Shown here piece by piece: positions 10,749-23,600 of a stretch of DNA of 64,000 bases. The translations under genes and the position numbers were made by a program. The notes below the pieces were generated by a model. The model was not told where the DNA came from. It worked only from the letters and a program-made list of their open reading frames with translations, and did no database searches. How positions within the stretch are numbered: position 1 is the stretch's first letter; every line of letters starts with the position of its first letter. Location: the NCBI RefSeq assembly GCF_029227915.1, contig NC_079884.1, forward strand, positions 17,920,001 through 17,984,000, in the 5' to 3' direction. Source of the stretch: Hydractinia symbiolongicarpus (Eukaryota > Cnidaria > Hydrozoa > Anthoathecata > Hydractiniidae).

Positions 10749-11602
10749 TTAGAAGTCAATGACAACATTACGGTGATTAACAGAAATCACAGATTTTTCA
10801 TCCAACAGCAAAACCTTGCATACTTGGTCTTCATCATCAACTTCAACACTTTCCCTTTTCGCTAGGAGATATTGGTTAAGCTGAGTGCTATACATAACCA
10901 CTTCTTGTCCTTCATTCGTTATTAACTGGATCGTAACATTTGATGACAACGAAGAAAATTTTGTACTATTTTTACATTTGGCGCAACGAAAAAATTTGAG
11001 TAAAACACCGAGGACATTTATATACCTTCTGGCTGATTGAAACACTTTTTATGGGAAAATGCAAGGACTTATTTAGCTGATATGGTGGAGACGATTGTTT
11101 TATTGCATTACCTTTCGTCCAGGGCAAGATCAATGATTCGCTGGTTGTAGTGAGAACAGTTTCAACAGGGGTTGAATTTAACTCCCGTACGGAAAGATTT
11201 TGTAATTTATAGGTACCACTCGTGCTCAGCTGATTTGCGATTTCATTCCAAAAGGAAACCAAAACAATCCCACTGTCATTGTTAACTAATGTATCAGTTC
11301 TTTTTGCAGACGAATCCATAGTTGAAATAGCCACATTATCAATGTCAATATATCCTATTATAGTAACCATCTGTTTATCATAACCACTATCAAGCACAGT
11401 TTTGATTTTTTGACGTTTGGCAACATCCTTTTTGATGTTTTTGTGAGCGAAAATAGCTTATACACTCCTCCAATCTGGTGTTTCTATTGACTTCAATGTC
11501 CTGGAGGCTGTTATCTTTCCGGTTCGCTTTGCGTTCATAATTAACCAACTTTACGGGTCTCTTTGATTCAGCTGCTTTTTCTATCTTATCCCTCAAATCC
11601 AT
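10749..11602 (-). pseudogene. OB-fold / zinc-ribbon ssDNA-binding-like protein, broken
   Basis: Three overlapping minus-strand frames form one protein of about 280 residues. The first gives RPVKLVNYE near its start; the second holds an OB-fold-like segment (VTIIGYIDID, then SGIVLVSFWNEIANQL and GTYKLQNLSV); the third completes a zinc ribbon begun by YKCPRC and finished by RCAKCKNSTK. Frame changes lie near 11440-11450 and at the T-run near 10985-10990. This architecture is that of replication protein A-type single-strand binding proteins. Such genes often travel with cnidarian transposons, but no partner is visible next to it; the Helentron starts 6 kb away. Introns are an alternative to frameshifts, but the overlaps are too short for introns. 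Confidence 0.55.
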
Positions 11603-12140
11603 TCAAAATGACACACCACGGTGAACAGTTTCATCAGTTTGGACAGTAAAATTGTAATAACCAACACTGCTATTTCTTGCCTTTTTTACTGGACTGAGAT
11701 CATGGAGGTAACATGTCAAGGCACCTGAATTTAAGAAGAAAAAGGTAACTAATTCACTGGTTCCAAATTTCGGAAAAAGTCAAGCTGATTTTTACTAATA
11801 CCTTTTATAATATACCTCATCCCAGGAAATTAACATGTCCTTAAACCCCTTTGCTTAAGTTTTTGTTTTTGCAAAGTTTTATATATTTCAGTTTACTAGG
11901 AGATAAATATACATTATTAATTAAAAATTTTGCCCTAGTAAACCCCGGAAACTGCCAAAGTTAGCAGAGCTCGAAGTATGACAGCCACCGTGGACAATAC
12001 AAAACAAACAACTTACACAGACAACACTACAAAACAAGACAGACAAGCGAAAAAATGTGAAAAATATTGCAATTGCAAATCCCAAGAAAAAAGTGGTGTG
12101 AAAGTGATTGTGAACAATAGTAATTTTAGGTATATATAAA

Positions 12141-15100
12141 TTAAACATAATTAGACAACAATGTATGCTTTATTAGAGATTTAAGTCTATGCAAAGGGAG
12201 ATCTAAAAGTCTTATTTCAGGTAAGGTATTCTGACAACTAGACCATGATAGGACACTTTGATGCCTAATGGATTTCAAACCAAATGCAGAAGTACGAACA
12301 GCACGCAAATTTATAAGGCCTAGGCTGTTAGCACGAGTATTATGAGAGTGAGAGAAGTCAATTGAAAAGGTACCAATCAGAGGATGCCTAATGGATTTCA
12401 AACCAAATGCAGAAGTACGAACAGCACGCAAATTTATAAGGCCTAGGCTGTTAGCACGAGTATTATGAGAGTGAGAGAAGTCAATTGAAAAGGTACCAAT
12501 CAGAGGAACAGGTAGATTGTTGTGAAATAAATTATAAATAAATAATACATTTTGCAGTTTCACAGTATCTGTGAATTTAAGGATGCCTAAATCTTTATAA
12601 TATTGGTTTGCATTTGTTCTATGGTTGGCAAAATTCATAAGACGTAAAGCACAATTTTGAAGGGCAGTGATTCGGTTCACTTGTAAACTTATGGACTGAC
12701 CCCAGACTTGGGTGCAATAATTTAGATTTGAGTGGAAAAGAGCATTATAAACTGACAGAAGAACATCCATTGGCACATAATGTCTTATTTTTGCAATGAT
12801 TCCATTAACCTTTTTCAATTTGGTTGCAACTGAATTAATCTGGGACTTTCATCCTAGGTTAGAATCAAGCAGTACACCAAGATATTTTATAGTTTCACTA
12901 GGAAAAACCTTTTGACCACCAATAGAAAGCTTAACTTCACAGTTAAAGGGTTTAGAGGGATGTCTAAAGAGTATATATTCCGTTTTACTAGCATTAAGAG
13001 ATATTTTGTTAGCACTGAGCCAGTGCCAGAGGAATCTAAGATCAAGATTGACTTTTTTGACGAGGGATTTCAATGAGGGATTAAAATGCAGCAAGTTTGT
13101 ATCGTCAGCAAAGTGATGAACTAGGGAAAATTTTATTGCTTCGTGTAAGTCATTAATATAGAGCAAGAAAAGAAGTGGGCCAAGTACAGATCCTTGAGGA
13201 ACACCATGCTTCATAAATACCTTATCTGAGAAAATACCTTTAATGGAGACAAACTGATCACGGTCAGAAAGATAGGATTTTAATAAATTTAAGACATTAC
13301 CTCTAACGCCATAATTAAACAATTTTTTCAATAAGATTTTATGGTCAACAGTATCGAAAGCTTTTTGGAGATCTACGAAAATTCCACAAACATAATTACC
13401 TTTGTCTAGGTTGTCAGCAATTTTTTGAATTATGTTAAGCAAGGTTTGTGAAGTGGAATAGTTTTTTCTAAAGCCAAACTGTTGTGAATATAGGACCTTG
13501 TTTTTGTTAAGGAACTTATAAAGTCTATCATGAATCAGTTTCTCAAAAATTTTGTCAATATTTGATAACAATGAGATTGGTCTATAGTTTGTGCAGTCGA
13601 GTTTGGATTCTTTCTTGTGAATAGGGATGACTTTAGTTAATTTAAGTTGAGTTGGAAAAACACCTAAGGTAAATGAGAGATTAATAATTTTAGATAAGGG
13701 ACAAGCAATTTCATTTTTAATAAGACTCAAAACATTATAAGGAATACTTGATGGACCACTGGACTTTTTAGAGTTTATAGTAGATAAATATTTCAAAATC
13801 TCCTCTGGAGTGGTGGGTGACAGGAACATTGAATTGGGTACACTGTTTTTTAGAAACTGATTAAAGTTTTTAGGTGTGTGAGGAATTTTCTTGCGAAGGT
13901 TTGTTGCGACAGAAGAAAAAAAGTTGTTGAAAGTATTGGCTACAGTTAAGGGATCTGTGGTTATAGATTTATTAATGTTAAGTGAGATTAAATTAGATTC
14001 ATTGCGACTACTAGAAGAGATTAAGGACCTTATACCTTTCCAAATGTTACCAATATTCTGGATGTTTTTTTTGAAATAATCAGAATAGTAATTCTTCTTA
14101 CTGGTTCGACACAAGGATACAATCCTATTACGATATCTTTTATATCTTTCTTGAATGTTAGACTTAATGATAGGGTTTTTTGCACACATAAAAGATTTAT
14201 AAAGTTTGTCACGGATTTTCATGGATTTTAGAATACCTTTGGTCATCCAAGGATTTTGTGGTTCAGTTTTTGATTTTGTTGATAATATAGTTTTATATGG
14301 AACATGGATATCCAAAATGTCCTCAATGGCTTTGAAGAAATTGTTAAAAGATGTGTTTACATCTTTATCACCTGTACAAAGTACATTTTCCCAATTTAAT
14401 GCAGAGACTTCATTTGAGAAATTGGTTTCGTTAAATTTAGACCAGTCTCTCACTTTCAGTTTTTGTGGCTTAGACTTTTCATTAGTTCCATTGATAATAA
14501 GGAACTGAGGCAAGTGATCAGAGATGCATGTTATAACATTACCAGAAATAGTGTTCAATTCATCAAGGGTAGTGAAAATATTATCTATGATAGTTTGACT
14601 TGACTCAGTCACTCTAGTAGGCAGGACGATATGAGGAAAAAGTCCAAAAGAATTAATAATATCTAAGAAATTTGTTGCATGAGTATTAGTATTTACTTGC
14701 ATAATATCGATGTTGAAGTCACCCATCAGTGTCAGAGATTTTTTTTCAAGCGAGATTTTTTCCAGGAGAGGCATTAAAATATCATTGTTGAAGATCTCAA
14801 CAGGCATTTTAGGATGTCTGTAGATACAACCTACAACAACATTTTTTCGGTTTTTGCGAATGACTTCAATAAATTTAGATTCTACTTTAAGTGACCTATA
14901 GGCAAGTTTATCTAGATCAACACGAGTGGTATAATTAAGACTGTTGGATACATAAAGTAATGCTCCCCCCTTTTCTCCATCACATGGAGTGTGCTCAATT
15001 GTATAATTTGAAAGTGAAACATTACTTGGGATGATTTTATCTTGGAATTTTGTTTCAGTTATACCAATGATATCGAAAGCAAATTCAAGGTTTTGGAGGA

Positions 15101-15146
15101 GAGCTTTAAGCTCATCAAAATGCAGACTCAGAGATGCTATATTCAT
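12141..15146 (-). pseudogene. LINE ORF2, CR1/L2-type, nearly intact
   Basis: A single minus-strand frame of about 1,000 codons encodes endonuclease then reverse transcriptase. Endonuclease motifs are GITETKF, GCIYRHP, MGDFNIDI and CISDHLPQF. Polymerase motifs are SGPSSIPYN, VIPIHKKE with NYRPISLLS, QFGFRKNYST, FVDLQKAFDTVDH, VPQGSVLGPLLF, HHFADDTNLLHF and IKYLGVLLD. The reading frame is interrupted once, by TGA at 12849-12851 where tryptophan would fit, and then continues in the same frame to 12141. A 123-bp in-frame duplication sits in the C-terminal region. The 5' end (ORF1 and leader) was not recognised. CR1/L2 group is judged from motif style only. Confidence 0.9.
12261..12506 (-). repeat. 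123-bp perfect tandem duplication inside LINE ORF2
   Basis: Bases 12261-12383 are repeated at 12384-12506 with no difference that I can see. The unit is exactly 41 codons, so the frame is kept; the repeated peptide begins PLIGTFSIDF. Identity between copies suggests a recent event. Confidence 0.9.
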
Positions 15147-15360
15147 GTGAAAAAAAGAAGATTCTTAGGAAAAAAAACAATCGAAGCAAGGTAAAAACTA
15201 AGCAGCTAAAATCTATCAGAAATAAACTAAAAAAGTAGTAATGACATACGTAAGAACTCGTGTGGAGCAACAAAACACGTGGGTGGTGGCGTGAGGTAAT
15301 TTGAACAGGTTTTTTTTGGTAAAGACAATAGTCTTGTAATATGGGAAATTTATAATAAAA

Positions 15361-15630
15361 TCAAAAAAGATTAAACGTACCGTCGCTCGAACTACTGGAG
15401 GAGGAGTCTTTACTACTGGAGGAGGAGTCTTTTGCCCTCTTTTCCCACTTTGACTGCTCTTCTTGCTGGAGTCCATTTTTGAAAGGGTAAAAACGTGGCA
15501 CAGAGCCAGCAATCTGGCTACTTCGTCGTGGGGGGGGGGGGGGGGGTGGAGGGGGGGGGGGTAGAGAATGCAATGAAGGGGGCAGTGTGAGAAGGTATGG
15601 AGAAATGTTTTTAAAAAAACGAATATCCAT
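15361..15630. repeat. Low-complexity tract with poly-G
   Basis: G-runs occupy 15530-15546 and 15551-15561, next to short repeats of the type TACTGGAGGAGGAGTCTTT. Minus-strand frames rich in proline and serine here are products of this composition. It lies upstream of LINE ORF2 on the minus strand and could belong to its leader. Confidence 0.6.
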
Positions 15631-17417
15631 AGCCTGATTTTATAAAAATGGAATGAGAATTAAATAATAAAATAACTTTCGGATGACATTTTTTTGTAAA
15701 ACAGTATTTTTTTTTCGTAAAGAATTGATCAGTGCAAATATCTAATTACATAAGTAACACCCTGTTATAGTTATGTGACTGCGGAACCACGCCCTGAGAT
15801 GGCCCAGCAGAAAACAAGGGCGAGAATGTAGATAACGAGTGAAATTTCGAGAGAAAAAGCCCTGGGGAAAAGGTTGGTCTTTAATGGGATAAAACTTCGC
15901 GGATGAACTCTTCTGCGAAATTTAAATATTTCGCGGGGATTTAATTTCGCGGATAAATTATCCATAAATATTTCGCGGGGATTTAATTTCGCGTTTTATG
16001 AAGTTTTACTTTGTAGCATTTTTTCTCATTCGAAAAGCCCTGTTTGTTGTTTTCCAATGAAATAACGCTATCTTTTTAGATCGTACAGCAAATTAAAACT
16101 TTGGTGACGCTAAATTTCGCAGATGGTCCCTTCTTCTTGAATTTTTGAAAGGATAAAATTTCGCGTAATTTGCCGAATAAAGCCAAAATCTCAATGAAAT
16201 TGAATTACCGCGAAATTTGATCTCATTAAAGTATTATTAAACCTGCCTCTAGCTCCCAGGATTTTTTTGTCTCGCGCGAAGAACCAGCTTTATATCCATG
16301 CGTATGGGAGAGACGGAAATCTTTGACTAGAAATATTATTGTATTGTGTCTGAAATCAATCCATTGCGAGGCATCCCGTTTCATAATAGCTTTCCAGAGT
16401 TCATTAGTGACATGAGTATTATAATCTTATCTTAAGGGCATAAGTTTTAGCGGACATTAAATTGTTCCGGTTTTGCCCCCAAATCGCTGAAATAAGATCC
16501 GTAAAGTACAGTCTGGAATGGCTGGCAGTCGCAAATATAAATTCGCCACTAAATTAATCCCGAAAAATATTAATTTTAAAATAAGCCAATCAAATTTTCC
16601 TCAATAAAGCCAGAACAAAAACACCCTCCAACGTTCTGACTTTGAGCAGCTATTTTATGATCTTTCTACAAGTTACTCAACACTTAGCCTTTTTATGGAA
16701 AAAGAATATTAGAATCGCAAGGCAAGGCTAAATTATTTTTTTGAATGTATAGAGTAGAATCGATTATTCGTGAATATAAACGCTCTAATATATTAATCTT
16801 ACAGGTGAATTCTAATTCTAATTCCAAACGCCTTATCCGCATACAGACACTGGCATACAGACACTAGGGTATTTATGGCAACTGTCATTATCTACATCAA
16901 ATCAGGTGAAGGGATCAAAACACGTGTTGTGCGGATTTTAGCTTTCATAGATTTAACAAAAGAAAACGCAATTACAATTGTTCATAGGTTTTCGTAAGAA
17001 TAAAATTTAAACATGAAAATAAAACAGTGAGAACAGACTCCTTGCCGATTCCTTTCTCTTGCATTTCCTTGAGCTTTAATTGAATTTGGCATAGGAAAAA
17101 TTGCCGGACAAAACAGTCTGATTTCCAGTAAATAGATTATATGAAAGTAGTGTATGCTTTATATTTTACTCCCGAGTACGTTTATTTTGTATAAAATTGC
17201 TGCGGTAAATTTCTCTTTTCATCAACTCACGAAATAAAACGAAGCGTTGTCGTCTTAATGACATCTTCTACTATAATAAATATCACATAGACCTTCTTCA
17301 AAAGCCTCTTCTTTGCAGTGACGACCGCCCGTTATTTTAAGCCCTATGTAATTGTCAGTGCAAAACCTAAACTCAAAACCACCATCCCACAACACCCTCC
17401 CCCAGAATCTTGTAAAT
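15631..17417. other. Non-coding spacer with TTCGCG repeats
   Basis: No gene seen. The unit AAATATTTCGCGGGGATTTA, followed by ATTTCGCG, is present twice in direct order (about 15924-15951 and 15966-15993). Similar TTCGCG/TTTCGCG words recur at 16130-16220. Related words appear at 28450, 30361 and 34755, so this is a dispersed family. Confidence 0.5.
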
Positions 17418-18029
17418 TTATTTATTTCTAAGACAAATTGTAATGGCCTCATGGTCAGTAAAGAACAAACTTTTTACACTCACATAAACAAGAAACTGTT
17501 CTAATAACGATTTTTTTATGTATACATGATCTAGTATCGACCCCCTTAAATGCGTTGGTTCTGAAACAACCTGTTCATAACCATTAAGCGTTTGTTCTAG
17601 CAGTGCATTTGGTTTTAGATTAAAATCACCAACAACAATATCAATGTTCATAGACACAGAAAGGTAGCCTAGAGTTTCTAAAAATTGTCCAACTAGCATA
17701 TCTTTTTTTTTGTACAATAACAATATTTTAATTTTCAATGGAAGATTATGGCTATTTAAAACTTCTAAAACAGAAAAACCATTAATTTTGAAATGATCTA
17801 GTAATTCAATTTTGTTTTTGTAATACATTGCTAAGCTAGAAAATCTGTGTTCATTATCATTATTACACGTCAATTTAAAACCATCAATTATGATATCTGT
17901 TAAATTTTCAGCATTTGTCAGTTGCGTTTCAGTGCAGAGAATAATATCACTAGATGAAAGTGTTTTATCACAAGATAAATCTTTGCAATGCTTACGCAAT
18001 GATCTTACATTACAAACAACTAAAGACAA
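17418..18029 (-). pseudogene. Helentron C-terminal endonuclease domain
   Basis: This 203-residue frame is an endonuclease/exonuclease/phosphatase domain: CNVRSLRKH at the start, LCTETQLT with the catalytic glutamate, VVGDFNLKPN, ILDHVYIKK and FFTDHEAITI with the terminal aspartate-histidine pair. It overlaps the helicase frame by 20 bases in another frame, so the two were probably one polyprotein before a 1-base change near 18020. Helentrons carry such a domain fused after the helicase; LINEs carry it before reverse transcriptase, and no reverse transcriptase is present here. Confidence 0.85.
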
Positions 18030-20439
18030 TATTGCTATGTTCGGATTCCTTTGCCACCAAATCTGTTGTAAAACTTAAACTTTGATTTTCTCTGAAATAC
18101 TGATATTCTTTTTTAGCTTTGTCGTCAACATTGATGGCACTGGACTTGAACACCCCTATTAAGTGGAGCCCTTGCAAAGACGTTACATGGCTGAGAGCTA
18201 CATACATCTGTCCATTATTGAATGATCTCTGTTTCAGCAAATTAAAACTAATGACAACCTCTTGTAAACTTAGGCCTTGAACTTTGTGTACAGTACAAGC
18301 CCATGATAACATTAAAGGAAATTGGGTACGTTTAATGACCGGAGAGGAAAGTTTTTTCTCGTTTGTTCTTATTTCGGTAGTCACTCGATCAATTGGTACT
18401 GCATTTAATTGTTGTGCAAGTCTGTCTGAACGTATTTTATTTATTCCAACATTTAGATTGTCAAATTCAACATAAATGGTTTTAATTGAATCATTTTGCG
18501 CTACAACATGGACTATTGTACCAATTTGACCATTTATTAGCTTATCAGGAATGTCAATATTAGATGTCAACATTGCCTTAGCACCTATCTTTAAAGATAA
18601 CTGGAAAGCTAATCCACCAGTTCTTGATTGGCTTAAGTTTTGAATTCTTTCATAAACATGAGAAGGGACTTCTTTCGGAACTTGATCAATGGCATCTATT
18701 GTTATCAAAGCGCTGTTTAAACTATTTAACAATCTTGCATTATGAACTCTAGCTGGCTCATTTTCTGCATAAATATGCAATGCATTTATTGGGTAGTGTT
18801 TACTATTTTCATCAATGAATCGTGAACAGATGAGATGTTCATCCTGTGAAGATAGAGTTCCTAGCCTAACATTATTTAGTAGGTCAATTAGAACAGTATC
18901 ACCCCGTTGTCTCATAACTTCAGTCAATTCACACATCTGAAAGTTTCGCCATAGTGGATAAATGTTATACAATTCATCACTGAATTCTGCATAAATTGGT
19001 TTTTGCATTACGGGGGGTAATTGATGCAAATCACCCACTAAAATTATTGTTAAGCCAGCAAATGGTTTTGAAAAATCAGAAACACATCCAAATATTTCTA
19101 TTAACCTTTGATGCACATACAACAGTAACTTATTGGATACCATAGATATTTCATCAATAATGATACCTTTAACATCTGATAGCTCTTGCCTTAATTTACA
19201 TCTCTTTTTATCTGGAAGCTTGTGAAGGGTTAACCCACGAGACTCTACAGAAATTCCTAAAGCTGAATGTATTGTGGTTCCATTGATATTCGCCGCTGCA
19301 ACACCTGTCGGTGCAAGCAAAAGCAAATTTGGTTTTTCAATGCATGAAGACCTATAACATAAAGTTTTTGAAACTGATGCACTTATAGTTTTGATCAAAT
19401 GGGATTTGCCTGTTCCTGCACCACCTGTAACAAATAAATGCAAAGGAGGATTTTCTGTAACTTCTTCAGCTGATAAATTTTTAACATCCCTTCGGGCCCA
19501 TCTATTAACTACGTCAAAAAGAAAACGTTGTTTTTCGTTTAAACTACGTATTAATTCATTAATACTATCATCTGACATTAAATTAATCTGTGTTGATGTG
19601 TGCCCTGCATTCGAAGAAGCTGCAGCATTTAAACCTTGAGCTTGTTCACCTTGATATTCATTATCCCTAACTACATTTTCCTCAACATTGTCATTCTCTT
19701 GTTGCGCAAATTGATCAGTTCGAGGTGAAAAATCAGCATTCATTAAAACATTATTTACCATATCACACCATGGTTCAAATCTAGCCTTGTTCTCATTAAC
19801 AATGCTCAGAACCTCAGGATCATTAGGTTTAACAACATAAGAATTTCCAACTTCGCTAAGTAAATCAGATTCCTTTCTGAAGGGATAAAATAACATCAAC
19901 AAATGGTGGGCATACTCTTCCGCTTTATTAACTGGATTAGGAGTATGATAACGGACAACACGCTTTTTATTTCTCCGTTTCAATTTTTCTTTGGAAGACA
20001 TCAGAGGAACAGACTTAGGTAAACGCAATAAGGGATTACAAATTTCATCATCATCTAAAAGAACCTCTGGTTGATAATCATTTACTATGTCAAGCTTTTT
20101 ACTTGTGTCCAGCACATAATACGCAAGAAATTCAGCAAAACATAAATTGTCAATCATATAATATTGACCACACTTAAATGTAACATTGGGTCGATCCATG
20201 TATCGATCTAAACTATTGCGCCTAAAAACATCTGTACTATCTGGAGGCAATTCTTCTAATTCTTCTTCAGATTTACAAACTCTGTATCTTTTATCAGGCA
20301 AATTTGTATTAGCAAACACAATTCCTGGGAAACATTTACGTAACCATAACTCTGGCAATACCTGATAAACAGCTTCCTGTAATGAACATTGGCGGTGTGA
20401 TAAAAATGCTAAGGCTAATTTTCTCATACGATCTGGCAA
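18010..20439 (-). pseudogene. Helentron PIF1-type helicase
   Basis: This frame of 809 codons is a superfamily 1B DNA helicase that would unwind the donor strand in rolling-circle transposition. Motifs are visible in order: FVTGGAGTGKSHLI (Walker A), APTGVAAANINGTTIHSAL, IIIDEISMVS (Walker B), ILVGDLHQLPPV, LTEVMRQRGD, KIGAKAMLTSNID and the C-terminal WACTVHKVQGLSLQEVVIS and YVALSHVTSLQGLHLIG. The first 270 residues or so form the usual Rep-helicase linker. The helicase itself appears whole. The preceding Rep region and the following endonuclease are in other frames. Confidence 0.9.
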
Positions 20440-20584
20440 GTTTAAATTTTTCAGACTCTTCAGCTGCCTTTTTCATTGCAAGAGATGACTCATTTTCCGA
20501 TTTAGAGAAATAAGAACACATATATGACACTGCTTTATAATAATTGAACACAGGCTGCAAGTCCAAATTGGCTTTCCAAGCCAA
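20336..20584 (-). pseudogene. Helentron Rep, tyrosine-motif segment
   Basis: A short frame between the Rep and helicase frames. It carries NLDLQPVFNYYKAVSYMCSY, the segment with two tyrosines three residues apart (YMCSY) that forms the strand-transfer active site in Helitron Rep proteins. It is joined to the upstream Rep frame by a frame change near 20590-20610 and to the helicase frame by another near 20430-20440, close to A/T runs. Confidence 0.8.
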
Positions 20585-20607
20585 AAGTCCTGCTGCAAAG
20601 TAATTAT

Positions 20608-21822
20608 TTACAAAACATGAATTTGGTGATGATAGTATATTTCAAAGTCTTGATTTGGAGATATTGCTAAAACCCTATAATAGTCAACTTCTGATATGTG
20701 AAGTTCCAATAAAATCCCTGGTATGGACTTGCAGCTGTCACTCAAGTAGTTAGGCTTACTAGGGTCTAAGTTTTCATCGATAAATAATTTGACTTTCTTT
20801 AAAACTTTAGTTCTTTCTGATAATAAACTCAATTTTTCAGAATCAGACATATTCTCTGGTAATGGACTGGCTATAACTGTTCGATCAGTAAAGAAACATC
20901 CATAATTAAAACGATATGGAATGTTCTTGTATTTGCGACAAGAATTTGAAAGAGAGTGGATTTGATATTGAGAGACAAGGTTGTGTAATTCAGGCTCAAT
21001 TAAAGGATCAGGGAGGTCTGCGCGTATTGTATTATCAACAAAAGATGTGTAACTGTCTTTGGTTTCGTTTGTAAGAGTTGGTGAATCTAACAACCAAAGA
21101 AAAGCATGGATGTGGGGTGAACCTCTAAACTGAAATTCGACTTTAATAGCATAATTAGCTACTTGGCCAATAGGACTACTCTTATGAAGCAAAATTTCTC
21201 TAAAGAAATTCTCTACTCTGTATTGAAAGTGCCTTGCAGTTAAAACTGGGTTTTGATTAAGAATACTACAACGTCTAAAATATTCCAATTCGTTACTGCT
21301 AACATCAATGTTATTCAATTTTCCTATTATCACTACCAGTTCATCCCATCTCAAATCTGCACATGACAGAGTAAGGAAGTATGATGGCAATCCTAACTGT
21401 TTAACCATTGCTAAAACATCGTAAAGAAAATGTTTCCAATAAGCAGGTGTTCCTTTAATAGAGTTCATAAATTGGTAACCTTGACCTTCACAAATAAAAG
21501 AACGAACTGTTTCATGAAAATTAATTTGCAACTGCCCAGCCGTTATTGTGCCCTTTACCTTTTTCGTTGCAATATTTATTTGATTAAACAAATTTGACTG
21601 TTGCATTACATAATGAGCAAAAAATATATAATCAGCATTTGAAGAAAAGCGCTGGGAAAAATTTAACAAACGCTGGTTGAAATATTTTGTTGCTGTCAAG
21701 TACACTGGTCTAGCAACCTTATACCCAAATTTTCCAGTGGGAAATAAAAAGGGAAATGCAAGCTCCTCACAGTATTGGTCAGAAAAAAAAAGATTGTGGT
21801 TGTTTATTCTCACCAGGAGCAA
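20608..21822 (-). pseudogene. Helentron Rep, HUH nuclease domain
   Basis: A 404-codon frame that starts inside the conserved EELAFPFLFPTGKFG segment of Helitron Rep proteins. The HUH metal site is RGSPHIHAFLWL. Preceding blocks include QQSNLFNQIN and LPSYFLTLSCADLRWDEL. The frame stops just before the tyrosine motif, which lies in the next frame. The N-terminal end is shifted relative to the upstream piece (21779-21970) at an A-run near 21781-21789. Confidence 0.9.
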
Positions 21823-22260
21823 TATCTAAAACCTCATCATTTGGATTTTGGAAATTTGGTATAACACACATTTCATCGCTACTTGCACAATTCATACTTA
21901 GGGGGTTTTCAGCTTTTAAATTGTCATCATCAATGTCAACTGTTACTGAAAATTCATTTGTATCAACCATAGCATCTGTATCACATAAACTTAAAATTCC
22001 TGGGTTATATTATCCATTCTTATCAGCACATCTGAGTAAAAGGAATTGAAATTTTTCAAATATTGTAGGGCTTTGTTTAAAAGCTCAGGACGTGCACTTT
22101 GAAACACAACATGGCCTCGATAAGCCAATTTTCTCTTCAGTTTAACAAACAATACACCACTACTATCTATACCCTGAGGAAGACAGTTATTAACGGCTTC
22201 TACTTGAATAGGAACATTGCAAATAGCACCTTTTATCTTTTGTTGTTGACCTTTAGGCAT
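21779..22260 (-). pseudogene. Helentron pre-Rep region (DUF6570-like)
   Basis: Two short frames belong together. That at 21991-22260 starts PKGQQQKIKGAICNVPIQ and contains VKLKRKLAYRGHVVFQSARP, which I recognise as the DUF6570-type block preceding Helitron Rep domains. That at 21779-21970 ends DIAPGENKQPQSFFF, the conserved lead-in to the Rep domain. They are separated by a frame change near 21985. No catalytic residue is known for this block. Confidence 0.75.
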
Positions 22261-23500
22261 AACAGCTGTTTTTTTTAAATAATATACTTTTTGTAATCAG
22301 AATTTGCTCAAGTCTGTTTAAACATTGAATTTCATTAGGAAGATCAACAATATTTAACTTATTCCAAACAGCCTGCGAGGGTATCTCAGCTTTTTTTAAA
22401 TACTTATCGCAAGTTATGCAAATGTAAGCATGAGAATCAAAGCATAGAACATCTGTAAACACATAGTATAAACTTACTTCATAATTGTTTTTGCTAAATA
22501 ATTTTACAGTTTTCTTGTAAAGGCTCCTATTACAAACTATGCAGACATAGTAGGGGCCATTCTGAATAGCTTTCTGGAAATTTAAAATGCAATCATTTAT
22601 TGTTTTAGCACTTTTTTGTTTGCGCTTAGCATCAGCATTGTTATATGTATTTGCTTTCTCCTTATTGGAAACAGTTGCCTTTCGTTTTCTAGATTGCTCC
22701 CTGTTGTGTTCTGTTGCTTGCTGTTTTTTAGCTTTTTGCTTATTCTCCTCAGTTGCATGCTGCTTTTTAGCTTTCTCCTTGTTGACATCAGTTGCATGTC
22801 TTATTTTACATTTTTCCTTGTTGGCTTCCGTTGCCATGCATAAACGACTCTTTTCTCTATTGACTTTGTTAGAATATAGTTGAGAAAGACTTACTTCTTC
22901 ATCTGAATCAATACTTATGTATTGTAATTCATATGGCTCATCAACTGTCGTTAGATCAATGTAGGTTGTATGAAGGTATATTTCTGAATCTCTCTTTCTT
23001 TGGATTTTCATTAAAGAAGAAAAACCATCAGGTGTTGGCTGACCGCAGTTATTTCTGCTATGAGAATCAAACAAGTAGACACAGTTCTTTTTAGGGAGTA
23101 TCGCAACACAAATAAATTTCACGAAAAAAAGTAACCCGTCTCCAATTGAGTTATTCAAATTTGACAAAAAGCGCGGAATAGAATAGCTACTTAAAAGACC
23201 ATATTCCTTATCTAAATAAGTAATTGTAACATTAGATCCAAATATAGGCACACTGTTTGGTAGATCAGGTACCGTAAGGTATGTGTTTTTATTGAGAGAT
23301 TTGTATAGTTTATCTGCTTCTGTAATGATAAAATCAATATCATTAACATTCCAATTACCTGGGAACTTTACTCTAGTTGAAAAAGAAACTGCATACAAGC
23401 TACAACATGCACACTGTTTTCCAGCACTTTCGCCAAACATAGAATGGGATTGATTAAACGATCCATGAGTAATTTTCAGGAGAGACATCTTACATTTCAA
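22253..23500 (-). pseudogene. Helentron N-terminal protease-like and zinc-finger region
   Basis: A 415-codon frame. Residues about 10-45 contain HGSFNQSHSMF then GKQCACCSLYAVSF, and about 130 residues later YLFDSHSRNNCGQPTPDG; this Cys then Asp-x-His pattern is that of the OTU/herpesvirus-tegument-type deubiquitinase fold found in several large transposons. A run of 12- to 14-residue basic repeats follows (NKEKAKKQHATEEN type, about six copies). The end has paired Cys motifs, CIVCNRSLYK and YICITCDKYLKK. The start chosen is the ATG at 23500. The protease assignment rests on motif shape only. Its frame changes near 22255 into the DUF6570-like block. Confidence 0.75.
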
Positions 23501-23600
23501 TCCAATTCACACCACATGTATAGTCAGTGCATCTAATACCTCTAGCACAATAGCAGTTTTTTATATATAATATAACATATATATTAATTATAATAATTGT

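Noticed and set aside
15361-15630. Proline- and serine-rich proteins
   Set aside because: Produced by poly-G and GGAGGAGTCTT-type low-complexity DNA; no family motif.
17255-17452. Minus-strand frame following the Helentron endonuclease
   Set aside because: Overlaps the endonuclease 3' end in another frame and has no recognisable motif.
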